Positions 36,126 to 48,287 of a stretch of 60,000 nt of DNA are shown in pieces. Under the pieces are notes generated by a model, which saw only the letters and a program-made list of their open reading frames with translations, searched no databases and was not told the origin of the DNA. The stretch's first letter is position 1, and each line of letters starts with the position of its first letter. The stretch covers positions 33,072,867 to 33,132,866 of the forward strand of contig CAIIXF020000008.1 in the NCBI GenBank assembly GCA_903813345.2, read 5' to 3'. This stretch comes from Owenia fusiformis. Taxonomy: Eukaryota; Annelida; Polychaeta; Sabellida; Oweniidae. The position numbers and the translations under genes were made by a program.

Positions 36126-36835
36126 ATGCATGCATTGAATTAAATATGAGAAAAATCCTAAAAGTTATTTCTGGCTTTGGGCAGAATTGTGAAAATTGTG
36201 TCTTTTATAAACTCATTGAAAAATTCCAGGGGTAAACTCTGAACTACATAGATTTTATAGGTGGAGGCGAATTTGAATTCTATAAGTGTGATTAATCGGA
36301 AGGAAAATATAATTCAATTCATGCACATATATATATATATATAATATTATAAAGGACCCTTGACTAGTTACCAGTATCCTTTTAAAAAGCAGAAAACATT
36401 TCCCATTGTAAAGTGAAAGATTTTTTGTCTTAATATCATATCTAACCAACCAATTACAATTGCTTGTCATGAGTGATTTCATTTTAATTTGAATCTTTAA
36501 GGTTCTGACGCTGTACTAAAAGTATCATTCTGATATTCATAGCATCTCTCTCTGTTGCCTCGCAGAAGGATAGAGATAGAGAGGGTGTGGCTAATAATAC
36601 CACGATGTAAAAGTATTACAAAATTAATGTTTAGCTAATTAGTTACTGTTTTAAGAGGCTAAAATCACAGTTGCAGAAAAATGTGTTTGTAGGTATTTCC
36701 TAGTCTTTGACTAATCTTACATTGTACAGGGTGCCCATAAAGCCCTTATAATTACAATGTTAAGACTTTATTGACAACCTGTGTATGTGTTTCCATTCAG
36801 AATGGATCCACGCTAGAGATCATTGAAATCCTGTA

Positions 36836-37387
36836 TCTAGTATATGATTACTTCCTGCGAAAGCTATGTGGATTTTGATATTATAGCTTTCCCACGGCGC
36901 ACTGGACAGCTGAATAATAGTGACCTTTAAAACATGAATAATGAGATACTTTTGGTCTCTAACTGTGTCTTACATCAGTATCATCCATCCGTGCAAGTAT
37001 TGGAGTGCTGAAACACTTCTTTTTCGATCAAGACTTGTAAATTGTTCATCGAGTGAATGTTTTTTCGACCCATTTCCAATATGGCGGTTTGCTAGGAGTG
37101 AGATACACAATGAACGAAATGAATTTTGAGAATGAGTTAGGTTCGGACAACCTCCGAAAAGTTATGAAAATGTCAGCAGAAAACGCCATATTGGAATGTG
37201 GCAGAAAAAAACATTCACTCGACTAAGGATGATAATGATGTATGGCATAGTTAGAGAACAAAAGTAAGCCGCTGATCCCCTTAATTAGTGTTTCAAAGGT
37301 CACTGTTATTCAGCTGTCCATTTCTCCGTTGAAGAGCCATAAGTTTCAAAATCTAACATGGCTCTTGAAGTGAGTAAGTATATGACA
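36836..37387. mobile_element. ~550-bp foldback element
   Basis: Arms of about 200-250 bp: GGACAGCTGAATAATAGTGA at about 36902 pairs with TCACTGTTATTCAGCTGTCC at about 37301, and inner arms share CGAGTGAATGTTTTTT and CCAATATGGCG. Outer complementarity runs to TATATGATTACTT on the left and AGTAAGTATATGACA on the right. No coding content, no TSD assigned. Confidence 0.7.
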
Positions 37388-38221
37388 TATGTATTGCTTT
37401 ACTCATGTTCTCTGAACTATTAGTTTTAATAAATCAATGTAGTCAATCATTATTGCATTGTTGTTAGTATGGTATAATATATTTATCATGAAGAGCTCTT
37501 TATAGATTTTAAATTGAAGTGAATGATTATGAGACTATTTGGTATTTTGATTCAGAAATCCTTTTGATGTCTATGATAGATAATAAGTACACTCAAAATA
37601 AGTAGATATGTTACAGAGCACAGGAAAAAATATCTGTGCTGACACTTCATAAGGAAAAGAACAACCATCCCTTAAATCCATGATCTAATGGAAAGAATCA
37701 ATGTTTAATACCAATCATCTTTGACCATGAAAATGTTAATTAGATGTTATATTTACTATATTGTAGATCTTAAAAAAATCAAATTAGATCCTCAAAGTCA
37801 GTAGAAAACTGAAAACATAAAAATCCATTTTAAAATTCCCCAGAGGATCAAAACGTTGACACTTAATTCATGAAAATATGGCAGTCACTATTTGTTTTAT
37901 TATATACCCCATATATGTACGAGTGTCAATTAACAAAATAAGTCTTTTAATTTCAACATTTTATGATTACAGGTTTTATAGGCATTTAGAGGCATTCTGC
38001 CATTCAGATCATAGAATCCCTGCTTGAGATGGGAGATAAAAATTACTTATGCCTGGTCACATGACCTAACTGGTGATTAGTACATTTTATCTTCCCTGAA
38101 TTCAGAGATTTAGAACTTTCTAAATACGCTATCTATTTCATATCAGGTGACCGTGAATAAGCCTATGAGCATCTAGAATACATATAGGGTATATAATGAT
38201 AATCTATAATCTATCTTCCAG

Positions 38222-39261
38222 ATGGTATTCTACTTGAGAAAGACGGACAGTTTCCTTACCAATGCAAAGAATGTTCACAATGTTTTATACACGTAGGACC
38301 ATTTATACAACATACGAGGCAACATGATTCAGAATATTTTCTGAAATGCGATGACTGTGGCTGGCGAGGAAAGCGGTTCAAACTATACTACTATAGTATC
38401 CATAGACTTCGCCATATTGGTGTCAAGTTAAATAAATGTGAAATTTGCCATAAGGGTTACACCAAAAAGAGAGACTTACGCGATCACTGTGTACGTAAAC
38501 ACAACGCTGTATTTTATTTAGACTCAGGAGAGGTGTATACTCCAACAGATAAACATCGGCAGTGTGAGGAATGTGGACAAATCTTTTCAGAACAAAGAAA
38601 TTTGAATAATCACATGTTACGAGCACATGGGGAAATGAAAAGGAATGAAAAGTGTGGACAATGTCCAAAAACCTATTTCACAAAGTTAGACTTGGACGGA
38701 CATATTTATCGATCACATAGCAAGCATAGTAGCCATGTATGTGAAACCTGTGGAGTTGAATTCAATGCAGATTGTAAACTTAAGCAGCATATTAGACAAG
38801 TCCACAAAAAAAGACAATGTCGACATTGTCTGGAGAAATTCAGTACTCCACACGAACTGAAAGTACATGCCGAGGACAACAAAGAATGTTACGATGTTAT
38901 GAAGGGAGATTTTTATCATTGCACATCCTGCCCAGAAATATTTAGCGCACATGCTTCTTTAAAAATACACACAGATAGAAAACACAATAGCTATAAGCCA
39001 TACGCATGTGATCAGTGTGAAAAATCCTACTCCGTTAAACGAGATTTAAACAATCATATGAGGTCTCATAGCAAAACTTTACCATGTACATATTGTGACA
39101 GAATGTTTTCTTATTCAAAACATTTGAAGGAACATATGAGAATTCATCTTAAGATAACCCCATATACATGTGAAATATGTGGAAAAAAATTCACTCACAA
39201 TGGGAGCCTTTTTAAGCATAAATTGTGCCATAAACAGCCCAGTTTTTCTGATACTGTCTAA
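38222..39261 (+). CDS. BTB-ZF gene, terminal exon B1: 11 fingers
   Basis: 346 residues from acceptor TCTTCCAG|ATGG (phase 1, giving Asp) to TAA. The leader is D-G-I-L-L-E-K-D-G-Q, followed by about 11 fingers. The second is a longer-spaced C-D-D-C...H-x3-H, and the seventh is C2HC (H-x5-C). There is no in-frame ATG before codon 105, which argues that the exon is reached by splicing rather than translated alone. Spliced to common exons 1-3 it would give about 755 residues. Relative to B2 and B3 it differs in the leader (L-L-E, not L-R-E) and carries F-K in R-F-K-L and K-R in K-K-R-D. A poly(A) signal lies about 390 bp downstream. Confidence 0.88.
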
Positions 39262-39648
39262 AGTCAAAAAGGACATGTATGTACAATGGAGAACAATGAA
39301 ATGAATGTACAATGAAATGAATAACTCCAATGCAGTTGGTCAGAAGGTACTTTAACCTACTTGAAACTGCCTCACTTTGTACAATCACTTTACTCATGTT
39401 ACTATACCTTGCATTTGGCTTTCACGAGCAACCCATTTGGCTTATTAGTAATGATTATATATTTGTTTTTATTTGTCTGTTCCTTATTAATGGTTTATCG
39501 GTTGACGTTAGATGTTGATAAGGTACTTTCAAAAATATACTAAACAATCCAATTAGACAAACAAAGTATCTTATGCATTTCTAGGTGTTAGGTATAGTAG
39601 TGTGACAATGTACATTCAATTCCCCACACAGTTTAGAAATGCAGTTGC

Positions 39649-39654
39649 AATAAA
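39649..39654 (+). terminator. Poly(A) signal of exon B1
   Basis: AATAAA in the context GTTGCAATAAAATTG, about 390 bp after the B1 stop; conserved in copy 2. Confidence 0.5.
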
Positions 39655-40607
39655 ATTGAAAAATAGCTGTGAATAGTTGCATAGAAAATACTTTATATTA
39701 TTTATTACATTATTCATTTATTTTAGTAATAAATAGTAACTTATGGTATATTATGAATCTTAAAGGTTGCTTTCACTGTTCAGAGTGTAAATGTTAATGT
39801 GAATCTCATCTTATTAACTATGATTGTGTCATTATTATGGTAGGGGGAATTCAAAAATAAATTGTTAAGACAAAAATAATTTTTAGAAAGAAGACATAAT
39901 TTGTAATGATTTTATTATACTATCAAAACAGAAATTAATCTAATTGGCTGTTCAATGGTTATAATTAGCTTTTCAATGGTTATAATTAGCATTTCAACCG
40001 TTGCCGCTCTGTCTGTGTAACTGTTGCTGCTCTGTCTTGGTACCGCATCTGAATTCAATAATGTAAAATCTTAACTTGTATTTTTTCAATTTTCTAAATG
40101 AAAATAAGCCTGCAAAATTAAACAAAATTGAATTGAAACAAAAAAGAATCTTTATTTTCTTTATTTAGATTCCATCCTTATTCAGTCTCCTAAAAAATGA
40201 ATACCCGATAAGTATAGGGATAAGCTTATATGGTATATACAAATAAGTTTAATGTATAAATATAATGTTTTAGAGATCAGATTTGAAATGCTCCTTAAAT
40301 ATTTTTGTGTCAGATTTTAATCGGGTACTGCATTCCTGAGAGGGCTCTAATGATTAAATAAGAAAGTATTTAAAATTTAAAAGTTATCATTGTCCTCCAG
40401 GCTCGTAAACAGGGTTGTTCGGGGGGAGGGGCAGTTCACCCTGGCCAAAAATTATTTCAAATTCATGCAGTTTTTCACCATATTGATCACTTCTCAAGTG
40501 ATTTTGGCCATTTTTTGAGCCATATTTATCAAATGTGAATTCCCTTGGAAATTTTTAAAAAGTGCAAAAGCTGGCTACGGGTCTACCCATGAGTGTTCAT
40601 TTCCAGA

Positions 40608-42660
40608 ATTACCATGTTTAAACGTAAACCATGATACCATGGTATACCATGGTTTACCATGGTCTATCATGATCGGCAATGAAATTACCATCAACTCTGA
40701 CCATGGTGGCAATGATGTTTTTTGGTCAATTTCTGACCATGGTATACCATGGTATATCATGTTATACCATGTTTCATGGTATTTCATGTCCAAAGTTTGC
40801 CATCAAATACCATGGTATTTCATTGCCATGTTCCTGACCATCATTTACCATGGTATTACCATGGTATATCATGGTTGATTGCATTTCATGGCATTTCATT
40901 GTAAGATGTGACAATCAAATACCATGGTATTTCAATGCCATGTTCCTGACCATAATTTACCATGGTATATCATGGTTGATGGCATTTCATTATAAGATGT
41001 GACAATCAAATACCATGGTCATACCATGGTATTTCATTGCCAGGTTCCTGACCATCATTTACCATGGTATTACCATTGTATATCATGGTTGATGGTATTT
41101 CATTGTACAATTTGACAATCAAATGTCATGGTCATACCATGATATTTTATTGTTATGTACCTGACCATCATTTACCATGGTATTACCATTGTATATCATG
41201 GTTGATGACATTTCATGGCATTTCATTGTACCGTGTGACAATCAATTACCATGGTCATACCATGTCATTTCATTGCCAAAATCATAACTCTCATTTATCA
41301 TGGTTTTATCATTGCATTTCATGGTTGGTGGTATTTCATGGCATTTTATTGTCAAACCTGACCATCAAATACTATGGTCATACCATGGTATTTCATTGCC
41401 ATAATCATAACTATCATTTATCATGGCATATCATTGCAATTCGTGGTTGATTGTATTTCATAGCATTTCATTGTCAAACCTGACCATCAAATACCATGGT
41501 TATACCATGGTATTTCATTGCTAAAAAGAACTCTACAAGAGTCTCAAGTCTAAATTTGGTCAGAGTTGAAATGGATCATGGAATGCAATGAAATACCACG
41601 TTTAACCATGAAATGCAATGAAATACAATGATTGATCATGATATGCAATGAAATGCAATGGTCTTTCTTGCAATGCAGTGAAATACAATGAAAGACCATG
41701 TTCAAAAAGTATTTTTTACATGAAATATCTTTATTAATAAATGTTAATTAGATAACCAAATTATTATAATTAGTGATTCTGATATTCATCAAAATCACAA
41801 ATTTATATACTTTTGTTCCTTTATTTAATAAATTAATTTCTATTATGAATAATTAAGTTAATAACCCTAGAAACAATTTTTTTTGTTAAACAAATATGCT
41901 TTACTTTTATTTGACTGTTGTCAGATAAATAGGAGATCAACTTGTTAATTTGTAAGTCAAACCTCCAGTCTTCGATTAAACATCTTGACTGTACTTCATT
42001 GCATTTGATGGTTTGCAACCATGAAATACTGCAAAATAGCAGTATTTTTAAATGCAAAATTTTAAGTATAGTTTCCACAGTATACCATGGTAGGTCGTGA
42101 TAATTAAATGGCTCCATTGCATATCATGGTTAAATGTCTAGACCATGATATCACTGCATTTGATGGTATTTGACCATGAAATACTGTGAAACGGTGGTTT
42201 TTTTTAGATACAAAATTACATGTTAATTGACCATGGTATACCATGGTATATCATGATCGTTAAATGGCACCATTGCATTTCATGGTCAGGAGCGTTTTTT
42301 TAACATGGAGTTTCCCATTAAAAAAATACTGCCGTTTCACAGTATTTCATGGTCAGAAACCATCAAATGCAATGATATCATGGTCAAGAAACCATCAAAT
42401 GCAATGATATCATGGCCGAGAACTTGACCATGATAACATTGCATTTGATGGTTTCTGACCATGAAATACTGCGAAACGGCAGTATTTTTTCAATGGAAAA
42501 CTCCATGTTAAAAACGCACTGTTAACAATGAAATGCAATGGTGCCATTTAACATTCATGATCGGCCATGGTATTACCATGGTATTTCATTGCATTTCATG
42601 GCCATATACCATGGTATACCATGGTATACCATGGTATGGCCATGGTCCATTTCAACATGG
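40608..42660. repeat. CATGGTATACCATGG palindromic satellite, copy 1
   Basis: About 2 kb built from short palindromic words (ACCATGG, CCATGGTATACCATGG, TTTCATTGCATTTCATGG). Longer units of roughly 120-130 bp can be seen where TGACAATCAAATACCATGG recurs. About 310 bp of simpler AATGGTT-type sequence follows to the unit end. Open frames within it are artefacts of the repeat. Confidence 0.9.
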
Positions 42661-43572
42661 TAATGATTGAGTTCTCCATCTGTGGTTGCAATCAATTGTA
42701 ACTGTTTATTTCAATGGGTAATGGTTGTAATGGTTTTGCAATGGTTTCTCAAAAATGGTTGCGTAACCATTGCAACTTTATGTAAAAAGGGTTGAAAGGA
42801 TTGGGTGCAGTAATGGTTGCGCAATGGTTTTTAAAGGTTGAAATGATGATTTTTCCTTTGATATTCAAGGTTGAAATGAAGGTTACATGATATGCAATGA
42901 AACCATTGAATTTTGGAAAAAATGGTTGTTTTTTTTATAAGGGAGTCAAAATAAGTAGATATGTTACAGAACACAGGAGAAAACATCTGTGCTGACACTT
43001 CATAAGGAAAAGAACAACCATCCCTTAAATCCATGATCTAATAGAAAGAATCAATGTTTAATACCAATCATCATTGACCATGAAAATGTTAATTACATAT
43101 TAACTATATTGTAGATCTTAAAAAATCAAATTAGATCCTCAAAGTCAGTAGAAAACTTAAAACATAAAAATCCATTTTAAAATTCCCCGGAGGATCAAAA
43201 CGTTGACACTTAATTCATGAAAATATGGCAGTCACTATTTGTTTTATTATATACCCCATATACATATGTACTAGTGTCAATTAACAAAATAAGTCTTTTA
43301 ATTTCAACATTTAATGATTACAGGTTTAAGAGGCATTTAGAGGCATTCTACCATTCAGATCATAGAATCCCTGCTTGAGATGGGAGATAAAAATTACTTA
43401 TGACTGGTCACATGACCTAACTGGTGATTAGTACATTTTATCTTCCCTGAAATCAGAGATTTAGAACTTTCTAAATACGCTATCTATTTCATATCAGGTG
43501 ACCGTGAATAAGCCTATGAGCATCTAGAATACATAAAGGGTATATAATGATAATCTATAATCTATCTTCCAG

Positions 43573-44612
43573 ATGGTATTCTACGTGAGAAAGACGGACA
43601 GTTTCCTTACCAATGCAAAGAATGTTCACAATGTTTTATACACGTAGGACCATTTATACAACATACGAGGCAACATGATTCAGAATATTTTCTGAAATGC
43701 GATGACTGTGGCTGGCGAGGAAAGCGGTTCCAACTATACTACTATAGTATCCATAGACTTCGCCATATTGGTGTCAAGTTAAATAAATGTGAAATTTGCC
43801 ATAAGGGTTACACCAAAAAGAGCGACTTACGCGATCACTGTGTACGTAAACACAGCGCTGTATTTTATTTAGACTCAGGAGAGGTGTATACTCCAACAGA
43901 TAAACATCGGCAGTGTGAGGAATGTGGACAAATCTTTTCAGAACAAAGAAATTTGAATAATCACATGTTACGAGCACATGGGGAAATGAAAAGGAATGAA
44001 AAGTGTGGACAATGTCCAAAAACCTATTTCACAAAGTTAGACTTGGACGGACATATTTATCGATCACATAGCAAGCATAGTAGCCATGTATGTGAAACCT
44101 GTGGAGTTGAATTCAATGCAGATTGTAAACTTAAGCAGCATATTAGACAAGTCCACAAAAAAAGACAATGTCGACATTGTCTGGAGAAATTCAGTACTCC
44201 ACACGAACTGAAAGTGCATGCCGAGGACAACAAAGAATGTTACGATGTTATGAAGGGAGATTTTTATCATTGCACATCCTGCCCAGAAATATTTAGCGCA
44301 CATGCTTCTTTAAAAATACACACAGATAGAAAACACAATAGCTATAAGCCATACGCATGTGATCAGTGTGAAAAATCCTACTCCGTTAAACGAGATTTAA
44401 ACAATCATATGAGGTCTCATAGCAAAACTTTACCATGTACATATTGTGACAGAATGTTTTCTTATTCAAAACATTTGAAGGAACATATGAGAATTCATCT
44501 TAAGATAACCCCATATACATGTGAAATATGTGGAAAAAAATTCACTCACAATGGGAGCCTTTTTAAGCATAAATTGTGCCATAAACAGCCCAGTTTTTCT
44601 GATACTGTCTAA
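43573..44612 (+). CDS. BTB-ZF gene, terminal exon B2: 11 fingers
   Basis: Near-identical duplicate of exon B1, with the same acceptor, phase and stop. The last 242 residues are identical to B1. Differences I see are confined to the first third: L-R-E for L-L-E in the leader, R-F-Q-L for R-F-K-L, K-K-S-D for K-K-R-D, and K-H-S-A for K-H-N-A. Intact frame and splice acceptor imply it is usable. Because the fingers after residue 105 are the same as B1, the two isoforms should recognise nearly the same DNA unless the first fingers matter. Confidence 0.88.
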
Positions 44613-44999
44613 AGTCAAAAAGGACATGTATGTACAATGGAGAACAATGAAATGAATGTACAATGAAATGAATAACTCCAATGCAGTTGGTCAGAAGGTA
44701 CTTTAACCTACTTGAAACTGCCTCACTTTGTACAATCACTTTACTCATGTTACTATACCTTGCATTTGGCTATCACGAGCAACCCATTTGGCTTATTAGT
44801 AATGATTATATATTTGTTTTTATTTGTCTGTTCCTTATTAATGGTTTATCGGTTGACGTTAGATGTTGATAAGGTACTTTCAAAAATATACTAAACAATC
44901 CAATTAGACAAACAAAGTATCTTATGCATTTCTAGGTGTTAGGTATAGTAGTGTGACAATGTACATTCAATTCCCCACACAGTTTAGAAATGCAGTTGC

Positions 45000-45005
45000 A
45001 ATAAA
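45000..45005 (+). terminator. Poly(A) signal of exon B2
   Basis: AATAAA, the copy of the B1 signal in the second duplication unit. Confidence 0.5.
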
Positions 45006-45958
45006 ATTGAAAAATAGCTGTGAATAGTTGCATAGAAAATACTTTATATTATTTATTACATTATTCATTTATTTTAGTAATAAATAGTAACTTATGGTAT
45101 ATTATGACTCTTAAAGGTTGCTTTCACTGTTCAGAGTGTAAATGTTAATGTGAATCTCATCTTATTAACTATGATTGTGTCATTATTATGGTAGGGGGAA
45201 TTCAAAAATAAATTGTTAAGACAAAAATAATTTTTAGAAAGAAGACATAATTTGTAATGATTTTATTATACTATCAAAACAGAAATTAATCTAATTGGCT
45301 GTTCAATGGTTATAATTAGCTTTTCAATGGTTATAATTAGCATTTCAACCGTTGCCGCTCTGTCTGTGTAACTGTTGCTGCTCTGTCTTGGTACCGTATC
45401 TGAATTCAATAATGTAAAATCTTAACTTGTATTTTTTCAATTTTCTAAATGAAAATAAGCCTGCAAAATTAAACAAAATTGAATTGAAACAAAAAAGAAT
45501 CTTTATTTTCTTTATTTAGATTCCATCCTTATTCAGTCTCCTAAAAAATGAATACCCGATAAGTATAGGGATAAGCTTATATGGTATATACAAATAAGTT
45601 TAATGTATAAATATAATGTTTTAGAGATCAGATTTGAAATGCTCCTTAAATATTTTTGTGTCAGATTTTAATCGGGTACTGCATTCCTGAGAGGGCTCTA
45701 ATGATTAAATGAGAAAGTATTTAAAATTTAAAAGTTATCATTGTCCTCCAGGCTCGTAAACAGGGTTGTTCGGGGGGAGGGGCAGTTCACCCTGGCCAAA
45801 AATTATTTCAAATTCATGCAGTTTTTCACCATATTGATCACTTCTCAAGTGATTTTGGCCATTTTTTGAGCCATATTTATCAAATGTGAATTCCCTTGGA
45901 AATTTTTAAAAAGTGCAAAAGCTGGCTACGGGTCTACCCATGAGTGTTCATTTCCAGA

Positions 45959-48005
45959 ATTACCATGTTTAAACGTAAACCATGATACCATGGTATACCA
46001 TGGTTTACCATGGTCTATCATGATCGGCAATGAAATTACCATCAACTCTGACCATGGTGGCAATGATGTTTTTTTGGTCAATTTCTGACCATGGTATACC
46101 ATGGTATATCATGTTATACCATGTTTCATGGTATTTCATGTCCAAAGTTTGCCATCAAATACCATGGTATTTCATTGCCATGTTCCTGACCATCATTTAC
46201 CATGGTATTACCATGGTATATCATGGTTGATTGCATTTCATGGCATTTCATTGTAAGATGTGACAATCAAATACCATGGTATTTCAATGCCATGTTCCTG
46301 ACCATAATTTACCATGGTATATCATGGTTGATGGCATTTCATTATAAGATGTGACAATCAAATACCATGGTCATACCATGGTATTTCATTGCCAGGTTCC
46401 TGACCATCATTTGCCATGGTATTACCATTGTATATCATGGTTGATGGTATTTCATTGTACAATTTGACAATCAAATGTCATGGTCATACCATGATATTTT
46501 ATTGTTATGTACCTGACCATCATTTACCATGGTATTACCATTGTATATCATGGTTGATGACATTTCATGGCATTTCATTGTACCGTGTGACAATCAATTA
46601 CCATGGTCATACCATGTCATTTCATTGCCAAAATCATAACTCTCATTTATCATGGTTTTATCATTGCATTTCATGGTTGGTGGTATTTCATGGCATTTTA
46701 TTGTCAAACCTGACCATCAAATACTATGGTCATACCATGGTATTTCATTGCCATAATCATAACTATCATTTATCATGGCATATCATTGCAATTCGTGGTT
46801 GATTGTATTTCATAGCATTTCATTGTCAAACCTGACCATCAAATACCATGGTTATACCATGGTATTTCATTGCTAAAAAGAACTCTACAAGAGTCTCAAG
46901 TCTAAATTTGGTCAGAGTTGAAATGGATCATGGAATGCAATGAAATACCACGTTTAACCATGAAATGCAATGAAATACAATGATTGATCATGATATGCAA
47001 TGAAATGCAATGGTCTTTCTTGCAATGCAGTGAAATACAATGAAAGACCATGTTCAAAAAGTATTTTTTACATGAAATATCTTTATTAATAAATGTTAAT
47101 TAGATAACCAAATTATTATAATTAGTGATTCTGATATTCATCAAAATCACAAATTTATATACTTTTGTTCCTTTATTTAATAAATTAATTTCTATCATGA
47201 ATAATTAAGTTAATAACCCTAGAAACAATTTTTTTTGTTAAACAAATATGCTTTACTTTTATTTGACTGTTGTCAGATAAATAGGAGATCAACTTGTTAA
47301 TTTGTAAGTCAAACCTCCAGTCTTCGATTAAACATCTTGACTGTACTTCATTGCATTTGATGGTTTGCAACCATGAAATACTGCAAAATAGCAGTATTTT
47401 TAAATGCAAAATTTTAAGTATAGTTTCCACAGTATACCATGGTAGGTCGTGATAATTAAATGGCTCCATTGCATATCATGGTTAAATGTCTAGACCATGA
47501 TATCACTGCATTTGATGGTATTTGACCATGAAATACTGTGAAACGGTGGTATTTTTTAGATACAAAATTACATGTTAATTGACCATGGTATACCATGGTA
47601 TATCATGATCGTTAAATGGCACCATTGCATTTCATGGTCAGGAGCGTTTTTTTAACATGGAGTTTCCCATTAAAAAAATACTGCCGTTTCACAGTATTTC
47701 ATGGTCAGAAACCATCAAATGCAATGATATCATGGTCAAGAAACCATCAAATGCAATGATATCATGGCCGAGAACTTGACCATGATAACATTGCATTTGA
47801 TGGTTTCTGACCATGAAATACTGCGAAACGGCAGTATTTTTTCAATGGAAAACTCCATGTTAAAAACGCACTGTTAACAATGAAATGCAATGGTGCCATT
47901 TAACGTTCATGATCGGCCATGGTATTACCATGGTATTTCATTGCATTTCATGGCCATATACCATGGTATACCATGGTATGGCCATGGTCCATTTCAACAT
48001 GGTAA
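45959..48005. repeat. CATGGTATACCATGG palindromic satellite, copy 2
   Basis: Second copy of the satellite, carried in the duplication unit. Near 47960 it is 11-12 bp shorter than copy 1 by loss of a CCATGGTATA word, showing ongoing slippage. Confidence 0.9.
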
Positions 48006-48287
48006 TGATTGAGTTCTCCATCTGTGGTTGCAATCAATTGTAACTGTTTATTTCAATGGGTAATGGTTGTAATGGTTTTGCAATGGTTTCTCAAAAATGG
48101 TTGCGTAACCATTGCAACTTTATGTAAAAAGGGTTGAAAGGATTGGGTGCAGTAATGGTTGCGCAATGGTTTTTAAAGGTTGAAATGATGATTTTTCCTT
48201 TGATATTCAAGGTTGAAATGATGGTTACATGATATGCAATGAAACCATTGAATTTTGGAAAAAATGGTTGTTTTTTTTATAAGGGAG

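Larger units (their letters stand above)
37593..42945 (+). repeat. 5.35-kb tandem duplication unit, copy 1 (exon B1 + satellite)
   Basis: Begins TCAAAATAAGTAGATATGTT; the same words reopen copy 2 at 42946 and copy 3 at 48288. It contains the intron upstream of exon B, the exon, its 3' region and the CATGG satellite. Copies 1 and 2 differ only by scattered single bases and small indels, so the duplication is recent. Confidence 0.93.
42946..48287 (+). repeat. 5.35-kb tandem duplication unit, copy 2 (exon B2 + satellite)
   Basis: Full second copy, 5342 bp, offset 5353 from copy 1. It shares several derived bases with copy 3 against copy 1 (for example CTACGTGAG at the exon leader), suggesting that copies 2 and 3 split last. 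Confidence 0.93.

Noticed and set aside
36724-36745. TACAGGGTGCCCATAAAG as a transposon end
   Set aside because: Resembles the ends of the TA-flanked element at 14602, but no matching inverted partner was found nearby.
38533-39261. Exon B as a gene beginning at the ATG at 38533 (and copies)
   Set aside because: The frame is open and finger-coding for 103 codons upstream to the acceptor at 38221; starting at 38533 would cut off three intact fingers.
41064-41450. 128-residue open frame, duplicated at 46416-46802
   Set aside because: Lies wholly in the CATGG satellite; its conservation is that of a recent DNA duplication, not of a protein.
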